DNA of 64,000 nt from a virus, in IMG/VR virus record IMGVR_UViG_3300020196_000026, positions 1 to 64,000 of that record; one strand, given 5' to 3'. Position 1 is the first letter of the stretch; every line of letters begins with the position of its first letter. Below are positions 51,701-58,625 of the stretch, piece after piece. Made by a program: the position numbers and the translations under genes. The notes under the pieces were generated by a model that did not search any database, had not been told where the DNA came from, and saw only the letters and a list, made by a program, of their open reading frames with translations.

Positions 51701-54465
51701 AAGGGGAAAGTATCCTTTCACTTGCTCAACCGAGTACTGGATTTACACAGCGATTAAACACAATAACAAATGCAACAAACGTGCCTGTAGCGTTACGTCG
51801 CGGAGGAACAAAACGAACAAAGTTGATTTCAGCAAGTAGATATGCCTATCACACGCAAGATTTGGGCAGACACCTATATGGTGCGGGCTATAGTGTGATT
51901 GTTACAGATAATCCGGTTGTACCTGAAATTATTATGTTTGGTGGCGACCTAAGGTCGAGTGGTTGTGCACAAGATACTTATACGCCTCCTGCGGAAGCTC
52001 TTGCTATTCGTAACACACCATCCCTAACGCCTGAAGACGACATTGTTCAAATTAATACTCATAGAGCACAGATTTATGCACTTAAGAGTACCGGAGATAT
52101 TATTAATTGGGGCTACGAGGATGTGTCAAATTTTTACCAAGTAGACTCCAATAAAAAACAGTATTTTTCTTTGCCAGATAATTCCTTACGGGACATACTG
52201 CCCCGACTCACTGATTACGAAGACTCTAATCTTGCAATGTCGTATATATCGGGCATTCCTGGGGTTACTGATTCCTGGTCCGTAGATGTTTCTCTCGATC
52301 GTTATTTTAATGGTCAGAAGACAAATATCAAAAGATTCTCTGCTGTAGGTAAGTCTTCAGTTTATTCAATAGCTAATCCAGTGCATTTTGCTGAAACTTT
52401 TCTAGCTATAGATACTTGGCCAGGAGAGGCGGAGTTTCTAGACTCACAATATATTCTAAGAATTATTCCTCGAGGCGTAGCTTGTAAAGTGAATTCGGCA
52501 TCAATGTTTGCGTTGAATTTAGACTCTAAGCTAGGCATACAAAGAGTATTTATAGATGGGGCCAATGCGGGCGCCGACATGACTCAGCCTGCAGACTTCT
52601 TAATTGCCTCAAAGCAGGGCACAAACTTTGGTTCTTCTACACTTACATCCTATCCACCCGTTCGGATTAATACAGTCGTTGATAGTTCCCAAGCAATTAG
52701 TTTAACCGCCTCCGCCTCCTCAACATTTACTTCACCAAGCTTTATAAAAAACTCTTATGGAAGTAGTGCTAAGCTTGAGTTTGTCGATACTGACGGCAGT
52801 ATTGCTCGTACTGGTGGGCGAGTGGCTGACGTGAATCCGATTGACCCTTCAGATATTGCTCAAACAAAAGCATGGTATAAATATGAAAACTTGCCTACTA
52901 CTACTGGTAATTCTATAGCGAGTTGGACTAACAGTATTGCAGCTGAGACGCTTTCTCTAGCAGAAAGTAACCCTAACCTCCAGCCCAATGTAGTTGTATT
53001 TAACACGTCTTTCCGTGGCGCTCAATTTGATCGCGACACATCGCAGATCGATCGACTAGCGGTGGCAGCATCTGTAAGCGAATCTAGCTTTACCTACTTC
53101 TTGGTATATAAAAAGGCCTTTACCACTCAGCAGACTCACTGTGTATTTGGTAAGTATGCTTTACCCTCGGCAACAAGTCCAAGAGTACAAGGTATAGGGT
53201 TTAGTCAAGGTAAACCGGTTCTATTTATAGGTCAAAACCACGACATTGTAAACACTAGCGTTGGGACTACTTCTCCTGGAATTATTTGTGGCTATTTTGG
53301 GGGTGGCACAGATAGGGGCATTAGAGTTAATGGCAGCACAACTATTAATGAATCTATTAATAATTCTACTAGTGTACCTCTGAATATAACTGTTGGTTAT
53401 CATTTAGGTGGTGCAATAATTGGCGCAACTGGTAGTGCCATTTTTCACGATACCAACGATATTTATGCTGAAGTTGTTGTCGTTGAAAGTCGATTGAGCA
53501 ATAATGATATAGAGGTTATTGAGGGTTATCTTGCACATAAATTTAATCTGCAGGGCAATTTGCCTCCAAGCCACCCTTATAAAACTGCCCCTGCTGCATG
53601 GGATTCTGTTAACTCTGTTTACCCCGCAGCATTTCTTGAAGATCCACTTATGTTACTTGAATCTAATCGGCTTGTTGGTAGTAGTGGTCAAAACCAGACT
53701 TGGCTTGGTATGTTTGAATTAAACATTAACCACAAATCTAAACGTACTTCATCTGACGGTACAACAGTGCTAGATCATCATGCACCCCTATTAGCAGAAT
53801 TTGGGGTTACTGTAGGCATTACTAAAAGTTTTATTGTAATGCCTATCGTAGCTATAGCACATGCTGCAGCTGGCTTGACAGTAGATTCTGTTACAAATTA
53901 TTTGGTGGGTACGGCTGCTTGCAGCCTTAATGTTGTACCTGCAGTTAGTTTAAAACATAGAATACTATCTACAGCTTTAGTTAATAATAATAAATCTAAA
54001 GTCTTTGCTATTACTATGAATCCAAGAGTTGGTCTAAGGGGTTCTATTTTTAGCACTCTGGGTGTTTTTGGTTGCGGAGATTACGATTTTATTTATGGCT
54101 GTCTGGGTACCTCCAATTTGCCGCCAGATCTCCTTGTGTTGTCTCCAGGTATTCTGTCTAGACAAATTAATGCTATATTGGTTACATCTGCATCTATTGG
54201 TAGAATTATACCTTTAAAATTTGGCTTAATTAAATGCCAATTACAATTAGCAACAAATACCAGCAATTGCATTTGTAGTCTTAAGTCAGCTATACAGGGT
54301 TCTTGCCACGGTATAAGTGTTGTAAAGGGCGCAACGTTAAGTAATACAACGACGAGTCTAAATACTATTGCTATACTAAGTGCTTCTAATATCAAAGTCT
54401 GTGCACCAGATTTCTTTGTAAAATCACCCTCAGCACCAAAAATTAATAAAACAGGTAATTTATGA
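42739..54465 (+). CDS. Giant RCC1-repeat surface protein (3908 residues)
   Basis: A 3908-residue protein, among the largest expected from a phage. It contains many RCC1-type repeats in groups near 950-1210 (NTVVCWGDNDYGQS, TVVCWGRNNHGQT), 1895, 2390, 2490-2650 and 2750-2920. Lectin/LamG-like endings occur near 2955 (EGYFTHKYDML, LPSEHPW) and 3595 (IEGYLAHKFNLQ, LPPSHPY). Both ends carry Cys-containing beta-type repeats. No ribosome binding site precedes it; the ATG lies 1 nt after the upstream stop, so reinitiation is likely. Probably a fibre or surface adhesin. It overlaps the next gene by ATGA. Confidence 0.75.
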   Translation: MPICNLITSSVAPSTIGKPPLQNAAIVGGLNCSGSLKAILKLSFASETNSYASVVARIPEESFIVIPPDITITGRAVRCKSDVGRYEDPLIIPLPKNLLPAYLNTIRALSGVRNRSISSVRKPQIFVYPSTFLSTYNVSTESRVVIGTGGFSVFVGANSSNLQITCNVAKSTINTGLVLRPISSTLNTTTGSNKFVLIGALNGSTISCSCGLISPSLIRTVTVSSTPQITSTLISIATSTDRQVSLTSPASCIPTSSTTARLGMQHPLTSPASCIPTSSTTARLGMQHPLTSPASCIPALSLSAELSEISGPIQINSTPPITPTLSSITVGLRVEFSLTSLTGCTPRALSLSANLQRISPPPIVSLLSNPVLCSSLLPTGGYAAPLFVPGSNSNYFNQVQEYVRYPLPTATSVADALDENVLPVQYSHSVFGSMLLRLTPGYASSAGVSFSLFATQLGSSAAQYAVTPNYDAKIILLRTSTLDSQSVQQTVFGSLAVGPDVNRVAPYSSFPRSYNSSVASMGSGGSASLVSVSADVTGTYSAPTVPMLFMGSTLVRHNYNQAQSTLKPSAVATDYYYPETSAIKITKARVETTTGIYNEGLSPIYSSPAFRLLSPTEYLNYSASGANFSINAAVMAQDGTTNSPAHIHASDAMMTFLPIKTGARYAYSRYRPSALSLFATVADAGFEGEIGDISFSASFIDIDGGAVDPNELYSGDADCILRVSIIPYVHSELDSFIYIDIPVLGISTINPDRVIIDSSYRWFIEQCLIGGSFVNTHGVRSLKDFYNAPNNAPTLVTKAVLAVTRPIVNIATDQGESEQQKLSNSGDRNLLMGEFSVDISRQDLSFDTALKVNVDTASGSAISIYTSDSNPAVQASSFDPNSLHLFVKFDGTLGCRRVVSGYAGPQVLDNLDPILPKKVREFIDTGGLFSEVKVGESIIALLSQGVTGKKLFLWGYNTYGHLDVPAAVDANFLTQGYIENVKQFDFNAGHIAVILDNGKLYSWGNKKSSVWADPNISPVSNLDIGGDFSVAIVKRFNSANNGVINVIEQYGDCPPSVSVPTAGITVATRQEVWPCDPNGSCEAGEVVYAGKVLACGKGHVVLLKSDNTVVCWGDNDYGQSTVPSGLSNVIAVDAGDYHTIALKNDKTVVCWGRNNHGQTDVPGDLRAKSISAGGDFCVALRTAQSTDVSSSVGSINDEEIEDTAACWGRNNRGQCDVPTCEGISYDPTFHKYRMRFWAVYCGWDHTVGIRRDDVQSKWVTQHPEFNRFLFYNLIKIPLKTSSGQTIFDCLRRLIETYEPGSNPPVFDGIVSSTGAEYSFTPISGTNQYRTAEVSGGSRDYRLLYTASLPPTLVVQFRNTGSTDWQDLTFSRDVYNYEQNLISTDNFTDILVGLESGFDVGWNGIPVMPTWCVTVGCHSTGGGEGDDGCFLGMRIAKNGANNENITVNYITSDSSSPNLDQSWVAWGNPMAWDASVDKTKYSPYYPQSSALDISVSGDIVPANIRRSSSIILKNIFSYVGCGKQLGIGTSSFNTQYPVLNSLEANSGPLHTTMYLGPRSLEIIDTANNFLSITSSASGQSLDRYELGSFAIFISDLGLTRFFNIPTPVNAEAINLYATPEKNEDSITPPKYLNRDTLAIGFNNKSVYVERFKGILPSGYSIVSNGSSSLPSGTPNSASGYHLLFSGTVGGSSINLVMTGAYSSKYGAANSISIPFDPNYSSSSLNSAWLPDLGITIKRVRIIRHQLDAQAGNNGRKTYIPSKHVTVFRDQNSLKAYGLVISNSSEQRVDNIKSLYSMNLFSTPNAAVYVSKGNRSVIAVKNHNIHIENSYPYFTEWAGNNTKGQLDLNLFGPFAINPNQMLPGEYNSYWLMNYNQTNIGHTQLPGLGYGFKKVVCGSFHTLAIDEDGFVHAWGLNTAINPPVSSIMPWDPILFSKTGCGDYVPANLTGYFIKDSSLPLCEGESIGFVCNRAPCSWPAGSSNQDRNLQNGLFKYPKRPVDESGCMGNYLTNRAFFVSAAGLENTSVHLLSQAIFGITTTTLAGGFRFFIGLEHDDTNGARIYVDCYSSGRIYSQPLEVNPKIIYLGFSAGAGYGGFTTIRAKINTKDIVWDQGGSTTLGINCIPYDKFLNVFGDSDALIPTYNRSVKRSTQPVNPLTGDAVKASEIIAGDSFFLALYNSQTSGKMRGSLVVDHYNDEISIGFENAIAAGSIVPFLALSGPKNYFIALVDRTYIQANVTVPADSIYNGAQVASINYNFNSASPNFKIYLGQEEVSPYTDPLDYSDETVDSNPPFGRWPKVVFPGDPEFDVASPPDEVWGYRQIGITYSANQFQFSLGVGAPTVPSAAHVYPAYPVAKDTANPFLKMVTYDTVSRRLLPQSYEPETIPTSPSSIALGHSAAFAIKSDATIFSWGLNIFDQRSDIDNDNISSAIMIAANYNGALVLDNLHKVRVIGAPGVPICLESDAQPPSNLGNCIYVAVTNNGVFAAIKQGGQVVCWGCATGPYGSSLINPPTNLGNCTQISGGVQHFAALQTDGKVVCWGDNTNGQTAVPSAALSGVVKVVCGGYHTVALKSNGQVICWGANGYSQSTVPGSLGIGCLDIAAGLTHTVAIKSTGSLSAWGNIAGTPTTGSYVKLGTGLYSEYAVAVRSPETGGEMVAWGNFGNFNETAIPTTSSRRTLSFNPSTSTNVGPYKHVAISAPTQEEFNHAYANIPLSIRARNPNIIYTSAELAGLEHAIAVASGSNAYYAIKASTYGATQGSLVAWGFAGSDNALQVPTGSNFVSVHSRNRHAAARKVDNTVVCWGSNLNGQAVSPTGTYSRVACGDDFTVAINASTNKLAIWGSISSVPAPYSNIAFSTVSAGKAHVVGSALGDYSENTSSGVFKVFNGDALAFGNNNAGQCNVPGFSYSGSNMGFGVSVVAGGDFTVYELKTDGFQVFTEVDSIALLDDDRDISLFEGYFTHKYDMLCPAVLPSEHPWSVNPPVSSRTPQGESILSLAQPSTGFTQRLNTITNATNVPVALRRGGTKRTKLISASRYAYHTQDLGRHLYGAGYSVIVTDNPVVPEIIMFGGDLRSSGCAQDTYTPPAEALAIRNTPSLTPEDDIVQINTHRAQIYALKSTGDIINWGYEDVSNFYQVDSNKKQYFSLPDNSLRDILPRLTDYEDSNLAMSYISGIPGVTDSWSVDVSLDRYFNGQKTNIKRFSAVGKSSVYSIANPVHFAETFLAIDTWPGEAEFLDSQYILRIIPRGVACKVNSASMFALNLDSKLGIQRVFIDGANAGADMTQPADFLIASKQGTNFGSSTLTSYPPVRINTVVDSSQAISLTASASSTFTSPSFIKNSYGSSAKLEFVDTDGSIARTGGRVADVNPIDPSDIAQTKAWYKYENLPTTTGNSIASWTNSIAAETLSLAESNPNLQPNVVVFNTSFRGAQFDRDTSQIDRLAVAASVSESSFTYFLVYKKAFTTQQTHCVFGKYALPSATSPRVQGIGFSQGKPVLFIGQNHDIVNTSVGTTSPGIICGYFGGGTDRGIRVNGSTTINESINNSTSVPLNITVGYHLGGAIIGATGSAIFHDTNDIYAEVVVVESRLSNNDIEVIEGYLAHKFNLQGNLPPSHPYKTAPAAWDSVNSVYPAAFLEDPLMLLESNRLVGSSGQNQTWLGMFELNINHKSKRTSSDGTTVLDHHAPLLAEFGVTVGITKSFIVMPIVAIAHAAAGLTVDSVTNYLVGTAACSLNVVPAVSLKHRILSTALVNNNKSKVFAITMNPRVGLRGSIFSTLGVFGCGDYDFIYGCLGTSNLPPDLLVLSPGILSRQINAILVTSASIGRIIPLKFGLIKCQLQLATNTSNCICSLKSAIQGSCHGISVVKGATLSNTTTSLNTIAILSASNIKVCAPDFFVKSPSAPKINKTGNL
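43474..43637 (+). repeat. 66-bp tandem repeat, two full copies plus a partial third
   Basis: Units start at 43474, 43540 and 43606; the first two are identical. They encode LTSPASCIPTSSTTARLGMQ-type units. Identity in DNA means recent duplication. The repeat lies among more diverged CIP/LSA units of the same kind. Confidence 0.9.
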
Positions 54466-55118
54466 TAGATCCTTATTTTGAACTCTTTTCTAAAACTGCT
54501 TTTAAGCAAGCCGTAGTCGCCGCTCCTGGTGGGGCTCTATTACCACCTCCCCCTCCCCCCGGTGCCCCACCCATGAACCCAGCTATGATGGGGGGTATGC
54601 CCCCCATGCCCCCTGGTGCCCTACCCATGGATCCCGCTATGATGGGGGGTATGCCCCCCGGTGCTCCACCCATGGATCCCGCTATGATGGGGGGTATGCC
54701 CCCTATGCCCCCTATGCCGCCTATGCCCCCCGGTGCTCCACCCATGGATCCCGCTATGATGGGGGGTATGCCCCCCGGTGCTCCACCCATGGATCCCGCT
54801 ATGATGGGGGGTATGCCCCCCGGTGCTCCACCCATGGATCCCGCTATGATGGGGGCTGATCCTCCAATGGATATTCCTACGGAGATTGCCAATATTAAGG
54901 CTATGCTGCAGCAGCTCATGGATGCGCAGGTAGCAATGATGCAAGCGCTTGCTCCTGCTGGCGCCATGCCTCCACCCATGCCAACAGGTGCTCCTCCTAT
55001 GGACCCAGCTATGATGGGACTTCCTCCAGCGCTTCCACCGGGTATGGTCGCTCAGGCTTCTGATGAATCCGAGGATTTTACAAACTTTATTCGTTCAGTA
55101 ACGGAGTTGCTGCGGTGA
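54462..55118 (+). CDS. Pro/Met-rich low-complexity protein
   Basis: A 218-residue protein. A leader-like start (MIDPYFELFSKTAFKQA) leads into tandem units of MPPGAPPMDPAMMGG (about residues 30-130), a short helical segment (IANIKAMLQQLMDAQVAMMQ) and a second low-complexity stretch with a helical end. It overlaps the giant gene by ATGA and the next by GTGA. Proteins of this type are often virion-associated; not proved here. Confidence 0.7.
   Translation: MIDPYFELFSKTAFKQAVVAAPGGALLPPPPPPGAPPMNPAMMGGMPPMPPGALPMDPAMMGGMPPGAPPMDPAMMGGMPPMPPMPPMPPGAPPMDPAMMGGMPPGAPPMDPAMMGGMPPGAPPMDPAMMGADPPMDIPTEIANIKAMLQQLMDAQVAMMQALAPAGAMPPPMPTGAPPMDPAMMGLPPALPPGMVAQASDESEDFTNFIRSVTELLR
54560..54850 (+). repeat. 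45-bp repeats encoding MPPGAPPMDPAMMGG
   Basis: Tandem units of 45 bp with insertions of ATGCCCCCT-type triplets. Many copies are exact in DNA, so unequal recombination or slippage is active here. Confidence 0.85.
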
Positions 55119-55363
55119 GAGTCAGAACGCAAAAAAGAAATATCCTGATTCCGGCTAAGTATGAAAAAGAATTATCTTCGGTTTTAATTTACGACGATCA
55201 AGACAGAGTAATTTTTGCCGTTACTGAAACCCCTGCCGGTACCTATAAGTTTACGCATCTAGGATTACCGGAGTTTGCTGAGGAGGTCCAGCAGATCACA
55301 GGAATGAGTCCTGAAGAAGCAAAACTTCATATAATGGACTTAAAACATGGACCCGTTAGTTAG
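55115..55363 (+). CDS. Small unknown protein
   Basis: An 82-residue protein from a GTG that overlaps the previous stop. Basic N-terminus, a strand pair (SVLIYDDQDRVIFAVTETP) and a helical end (GMSPEEAKLHIMDLK). It overlaps the next gene by 17 nt. No family recognised. Confidence 0.6.
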   Translation: MRVRTQKRNILIPAKYEKELSSVLIYDDQDRVIFAVTETPAGTYKFTHLGLPEFAEEVQQITGMSPEEAKLHIMDLKHGPVS

Positions 55364-56192
55364 ACAATTTTTGACAAAAATGGCGAACACGGATTTCCAG
55401 GGTGACCTGGTGTATCCGGATATGAATTTTCAAGATCCTCAGTCTTGGGGTTCTCGCTGGGCTCAGGATGTTCAAGCCTACGGGCATTTACGACCAGGTA
55501 GCGCCGAGTACAACGCAGCAATGCAAGCACAAGGCTATAGCCCAGCCTATATGCAAGGCCTTACCTCTTTAGGTCAAAGAGCCTTAGCTCAAGCACAGGA
55601 TCCTGATGCGGTAAGGGCACTAGCCTCAGGGCAGGCTCCTAATTTTGGACAACTTATTACAGGTATAAATCCTATCCAAGCTTTAGGTGGCTACAGAAAC
55701 ACAGCGACTGCTATTATGCCTTCTGTGCAGAAAGGACTCACAGCAGGGGCAAAACAGCTTAATGCAAATTCTTTTAATCTTTTTAATGCTGCGGCTTTTG
55801 GTGGAGGAGCAGTTGAAGCAGACCTTTCCAATACGGTTTCGCAGATCATGCAGCGTGCGAAGGGGCAACTTGATCGCAACTCTCCACTAATGCGGCAGTT
55901 CATGTCCAATGCTGCTACTACCTATGCTGCAAATAAGATAGACGATTGGACATCGGGTATGGGATCCTTCGGCCGAGGCTTACGAGGTCTAGGTCACTTC
56001 TTGCTTGGAATGGGGTCTAGACTTCCAGGTTACGAAACATTTAGCAATAAGTTGGTAGACTGGTTTGGCCCCGATATGTCTAATTATTTTACCAAACGTT
56101 CTTCAATGGCTCTGCCAGCACCATATTCTCACTATGCTTCAGTTCGTATACCTTGTGGCACTGAGGTACTAACACCATGGATCCGTCGCTAA
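55347..56192 (+). CDS. Gln/Ala/Gly-rich protein, probable virion protein
   Basis: A 281-residue protein with leader-like start MDPLVRQFLTKMAN. The body is rich in Gln, Ala, Gly and Asn. Hydrophobic Gly-rich patches are seen near 140-150 and 205-225. Near its C-terminus is PAPYSHYASVRIP, echoing the MxPYxxY leaders. It overlaps the RNAP C-terminal gene by 16 nt and is likely co-expressed with it. Confidence 0.65.
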   Translation: MDPLVRQFLTKMANTDFQGDLVYPDMNFQDPQSWGSRWAQDVQAYGHLRPGSAEYNAAMQAQGYSPAYMQGLTSLGQRALAQAQDPDAVRALASGQAPNFGQLITGINPIQALGGYRNTATAIMPSVQKGLTAGAKQLNANSFNLFNAAAFGGGAVEADLSNTVSQIMQRAKGQLDRNSPLMRQFMSNAATTYAANKIDDWTSGMGSFGRGLRGLGHFLLGMGSRLPGYETFSNKLVDWFGPDMSNYFTKRSSMALPAPYSHYASVRIPCGTEVLTPWIRR

Positions 56193-58036
56193 CGACTGTA
56201 GGTCAAATACTTATCAACGAATCCTTACCCCAAGAGTACAGAGATCACACTCGTGTATGGGAAAAGTCTTCTATGCGTAAATTTCTTACGCAAATGGCTA
56301 CAACTATGAAGCCCGATGACTATAAGGATATGGTTCAAAAGCTAACGCTTATTGGTCTTAAGAGTGCTAGACAATCTCCGCTATCTAGTTTTACTTTAGA
56401 GAGTCTTAAGCCAACAAAAGCTAAAAGTAAGATTACAGATGCACTTAAAAAAGATGTTCGCAATATTCTGCGTACCACTAAAGATCCAGAACAGAGAGAT
56501 GCTGCAATTATAGAAAATACACTTAAGTATCAGGGTGATCTTGTGGACTCAGTATATGACGAAGCACTTAAGTCCGAAAATCCATTTGCTATGCAGGTGT
56601 ACGCAGGTGCTCGTGGCAATAAGAATCAGCTGTCGTCGATGATCGGTACTGACCTTATGTACAGCGATAACAAGGGTCGCCCTGTACCGATTCCAGTAGT
56701 TAACTCTTACTCCGAAGGCGTAGATCCTGTTGAGTATTGGGCAGGCTCTTATGGCGCCCGCTCAGGCGCTATTGATGTAAAGCTTGCTGTAGGTGACGCA
56801 GGATACTTCGCTAAACGTCTTACTGGTGCTGCCCATAGACTTGTTGTTACTGATGAAGATATTGAAGACGGTCAAGGTATGATGGTCGATACTGATGACC
56901 CGGATAATATGGGCGCTATTCTTGCAAGAGACGAAGGAGACTTCAAGAAGGGCACCTATATTGATGCTACCGTACTTAAGTCTCTATCCCAGGCCGGTAA
57001 AAAGCGCTTAATGGTTTACTCTCCTATTTCTGCAATAAGCTTAATGAATGGCTTACCTCGTTGGGCCGCTGGAGTTCGTGAGCATGGCAAGCTTGCTGAA
57101 GTGGGTATGAACGTAGGCATCGCGGCTGCGCAAGCAATTGCAGAACCTGTCAGCCAAGGCATGCTTAACTCTAAACACGGTGGCGGTGTTGCTAAAGGTA
57201 AAACAAAACGTACCGTAACCGGGTTTAATTACTTAAATCAATTAGTAGAAGTTCCAAAAACTTTTACAGACGGTGCTCCTGTATCCACTACGGACGGTAT
57301 TGTCGGTAAAGTTGAATCTGCCCCCCAGGGTGGTAATTATGTGCACATAAACGACACTAAATACTACGTACCTACGGATCAAGCCGTAATCGTAAAGCCC
57401 GGCCAGTCGTTAGAGGCAGGAGATTCTTTATCTGATGGTATCGTAAATCCTAAAGACATTGCAGAACTTAAAGGTATTGGTGAAGCAAGACGTCGCTTCG
57501 TACAGCAGTTCAAGTCCGCTCTTCAGGAAAACGGCCTACCTGCTCATAGACGTAATGTTGAGGTTGTGGCCAGAGGTTTGATTAATCAGGTTGAAATTAC
57601 TGAGCCTGACGTCATTCCTGGAACCTATCCGGAAGATTTGGTTAGCTACGATTATTTGGCTTCTCAATATGAACCTCGTCAAGGGTTTGTATCCGGAGCT
57701 GCAAGTAAATATTTAAATTACTATTTAGAGAAACCGATTTTGCATTATTCGATCGGAACTCGTATAACTCCTAGCGTTGCTAAGGATCTAAAAGAAAACG
57801 GATTTGGAGACGTTGTTGCGCATAAGAATCCACCCCCATTTAAGCCAACTATGACAAGAGCTATGATGTCATTGATTGGCGATAGAGATTGGATGGTCCA
57901 ATTAGGTGGATTTAATCTTAAAAAAACATTTTTAGATAATGTTCAGCGAGGAGCAACGTCTCAAATTCACGGAACGTCTTGGATACCCGCTCTTGCAACA
58001 GGAGAAATATCTAAGGGCCCTAAAGGCACTTATTAA
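56177..58036 (+). CDS. RNA polymerase beta' C-terminal part (bridge helix and trigger loop)
   Basis: A 619-residue protein completing the beta' begun at 17532. It starts where bacterial beta' has TTVGR (here TTVGQILINESLP, residues 5-17). It continues through GARGNKNQLSSMIG (about 143-156) and the bridge-helix segment YGARSGAIDVKLAVGDAGYF (about 191-210). The trigger-loop region follows (SQGMLNSKHGGGVAKGK, about 325-341), then the C-terminal jaw and clamp sequences near 440-480 (VEVVARGLINQVEIT). It has no DFDGD, so it needs the fused beta-beta' chain. The two genes are 34 kb apart. It overlaps the previous gene by 16 nt. Confidence 0.93.
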   Translation: MDPSLTTVGQILINESLPQEYRDHTRVWEKSSMRKFLTQMATTMKPDDYKDMVQKLTLIGLKSARQSPLSSFTLESLKPTKAKSKITDALKKDVRNILRTTKDPEQRDAAIIENTLKYQGDLVDSVYDEALKSENPFAMQVYAGARGNKNQLSSMIGTDLMYSDNKGRPVPIPVVNSYSEGVDPVEYWAGSYGARSGAIDVKLAVGDAGYFAKRLTGAAHRLVVTDEDIEDGQGMMVDTDDPDNMGAILARDEGDFKKGTYIDATVLKSLSQAGKKRLMVYSPISAISLMNGLPRWAAGVREHGKLAEVGMNVGIAAAQAIAEPVSQGMLNSKHGGGVAKGKTKRTVTGFNYLNQLVEVPKTFTDGAPVSTTDGIVGKVESAPQGGNYVHINDTKYYVPTDQAVIVKPGQSLEAGDSLSDGIVNPKDIAELKGIGEARRRFVQQFKSALQENGLPAHRRNVEVVARGLINQVEITEPDVIPGTYPEDLVSYDYLASQYEPRQGFVSGAASKYLNYYLEKPILHYSIGTRITPSVAKDLKENGFGDVVAHKNPPPFKPTMTRAMMSLIGDRDWMVQLGGFNLKKTFLDNVQRGATSQIHGTSWIPALATGEISKGPKGTY

Positions 58037-58043
58037 TTTTTTG

Positions 58044-58052
58044 TGCTATAAT
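58044..58052 (+). promoter_or_regulatory. Extended -10 promoter TGCTATAAT
   Basis: TGC plus TATAAT, 24 nt before the ATG at 58076, identical to 4046-4054 and also followed by TAC. No good -35, as is usual for extended -10 promoters. Confidence 0.65.
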
Positions 58053-58075
58053 TACTTAAACCAAAAGGAGACTTT

Positions 58076-58558
58076 ATGATTAAACAAGCATTTCAATCGG
58101 CAGAAGTAAAGAAACCTCTCATCGCTGCAGCTCTTATTCGGTATAAGCAGGCAGAGGAAGAGAAGGGTACAATGGGCAAGGCACTTGATTCTGCAAAGGC
58201 ATTCGGAAACGATGCTCTTGAAGCAGGTAAGCGTTACGGCCCTGGCGTAGGTATTGGCGCTGGCGTTGGCGTTCTTGCCGGTCTGCCTATTTCCGTACTC
58301 GCTAACGCTGTCTTCGGCAAGGACAAGAGCCTTCGTGGTTATCTTCGTTCTGCACTCATGGGCAGCCTCATCGGTGGCGGTCTTGGTGCTCTCGGCGGTG
58401 GCGGTCTTCGCTACTACGGCGAATCCAGCCCAGAGCGTGGCGCTAAGGTTGATGCAGTCATTGATGCTCTCGGCGGCTACGCTAATCAGGGTGCCGCTGC
58501 TGTCGGCCTAGACGTGAATGCTGATGCTGTGGCCAAGTACCTCAAGGATACTTATTAA
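58076..58558 (+). CDS. Glycine-zipper membrane protein
   Basis: A 160-residue protein preceded by AAAAGGAG. Leader-like start MIKQAFQSAEVKK; RYKQAEEEK follows. Hydrophobic Gly-rich segments lie at about 58-80 (GPGVGIGAGVGVLAGLPI) and 96-118 (ALMGSLIGGGLGALGGGG). Its C-terminal helix is soluble. It resembles the 4062-25664 array proteins but lies among structural genes, suggesting that it is a virion component. Function unknown. Confidence 0.7.
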   Translation: MIKQAFQSAEVKKPLIAAALIRYKQAEEEKGTMGKALDSAKAFGNDALEAGKRYGPGVGIGAGVGVLAGLPISVLANAVFGKDKSLRGYLRSALMGSLIGGGLGALGGGGLRYYGESSPERGAKVDAVIDALGGYANQGAAAVGLDVNADAVAKYLKDTY

Positions 58559-58625
58559 ACAACACTAGTAGTAGATTGGGACTAGTCTAAAAAAGGCCCT
58601 TTCAATTTACAAAAGGAATTAAAAC

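Noticed and set aside
54473-54979. Minus-strand Gly/Ile-rich frames
   Set aside because: They arise from antisense reading of the CCC/ATG-rich repeats in the 54462 gene.
22400-56200. Split RNAP as an intein or a programmed frameshift
   Set aside because: No intein-like residues or motifs are seen at the break, and the missing part is 34 kb away with its own start. Two separate genes are simpler.
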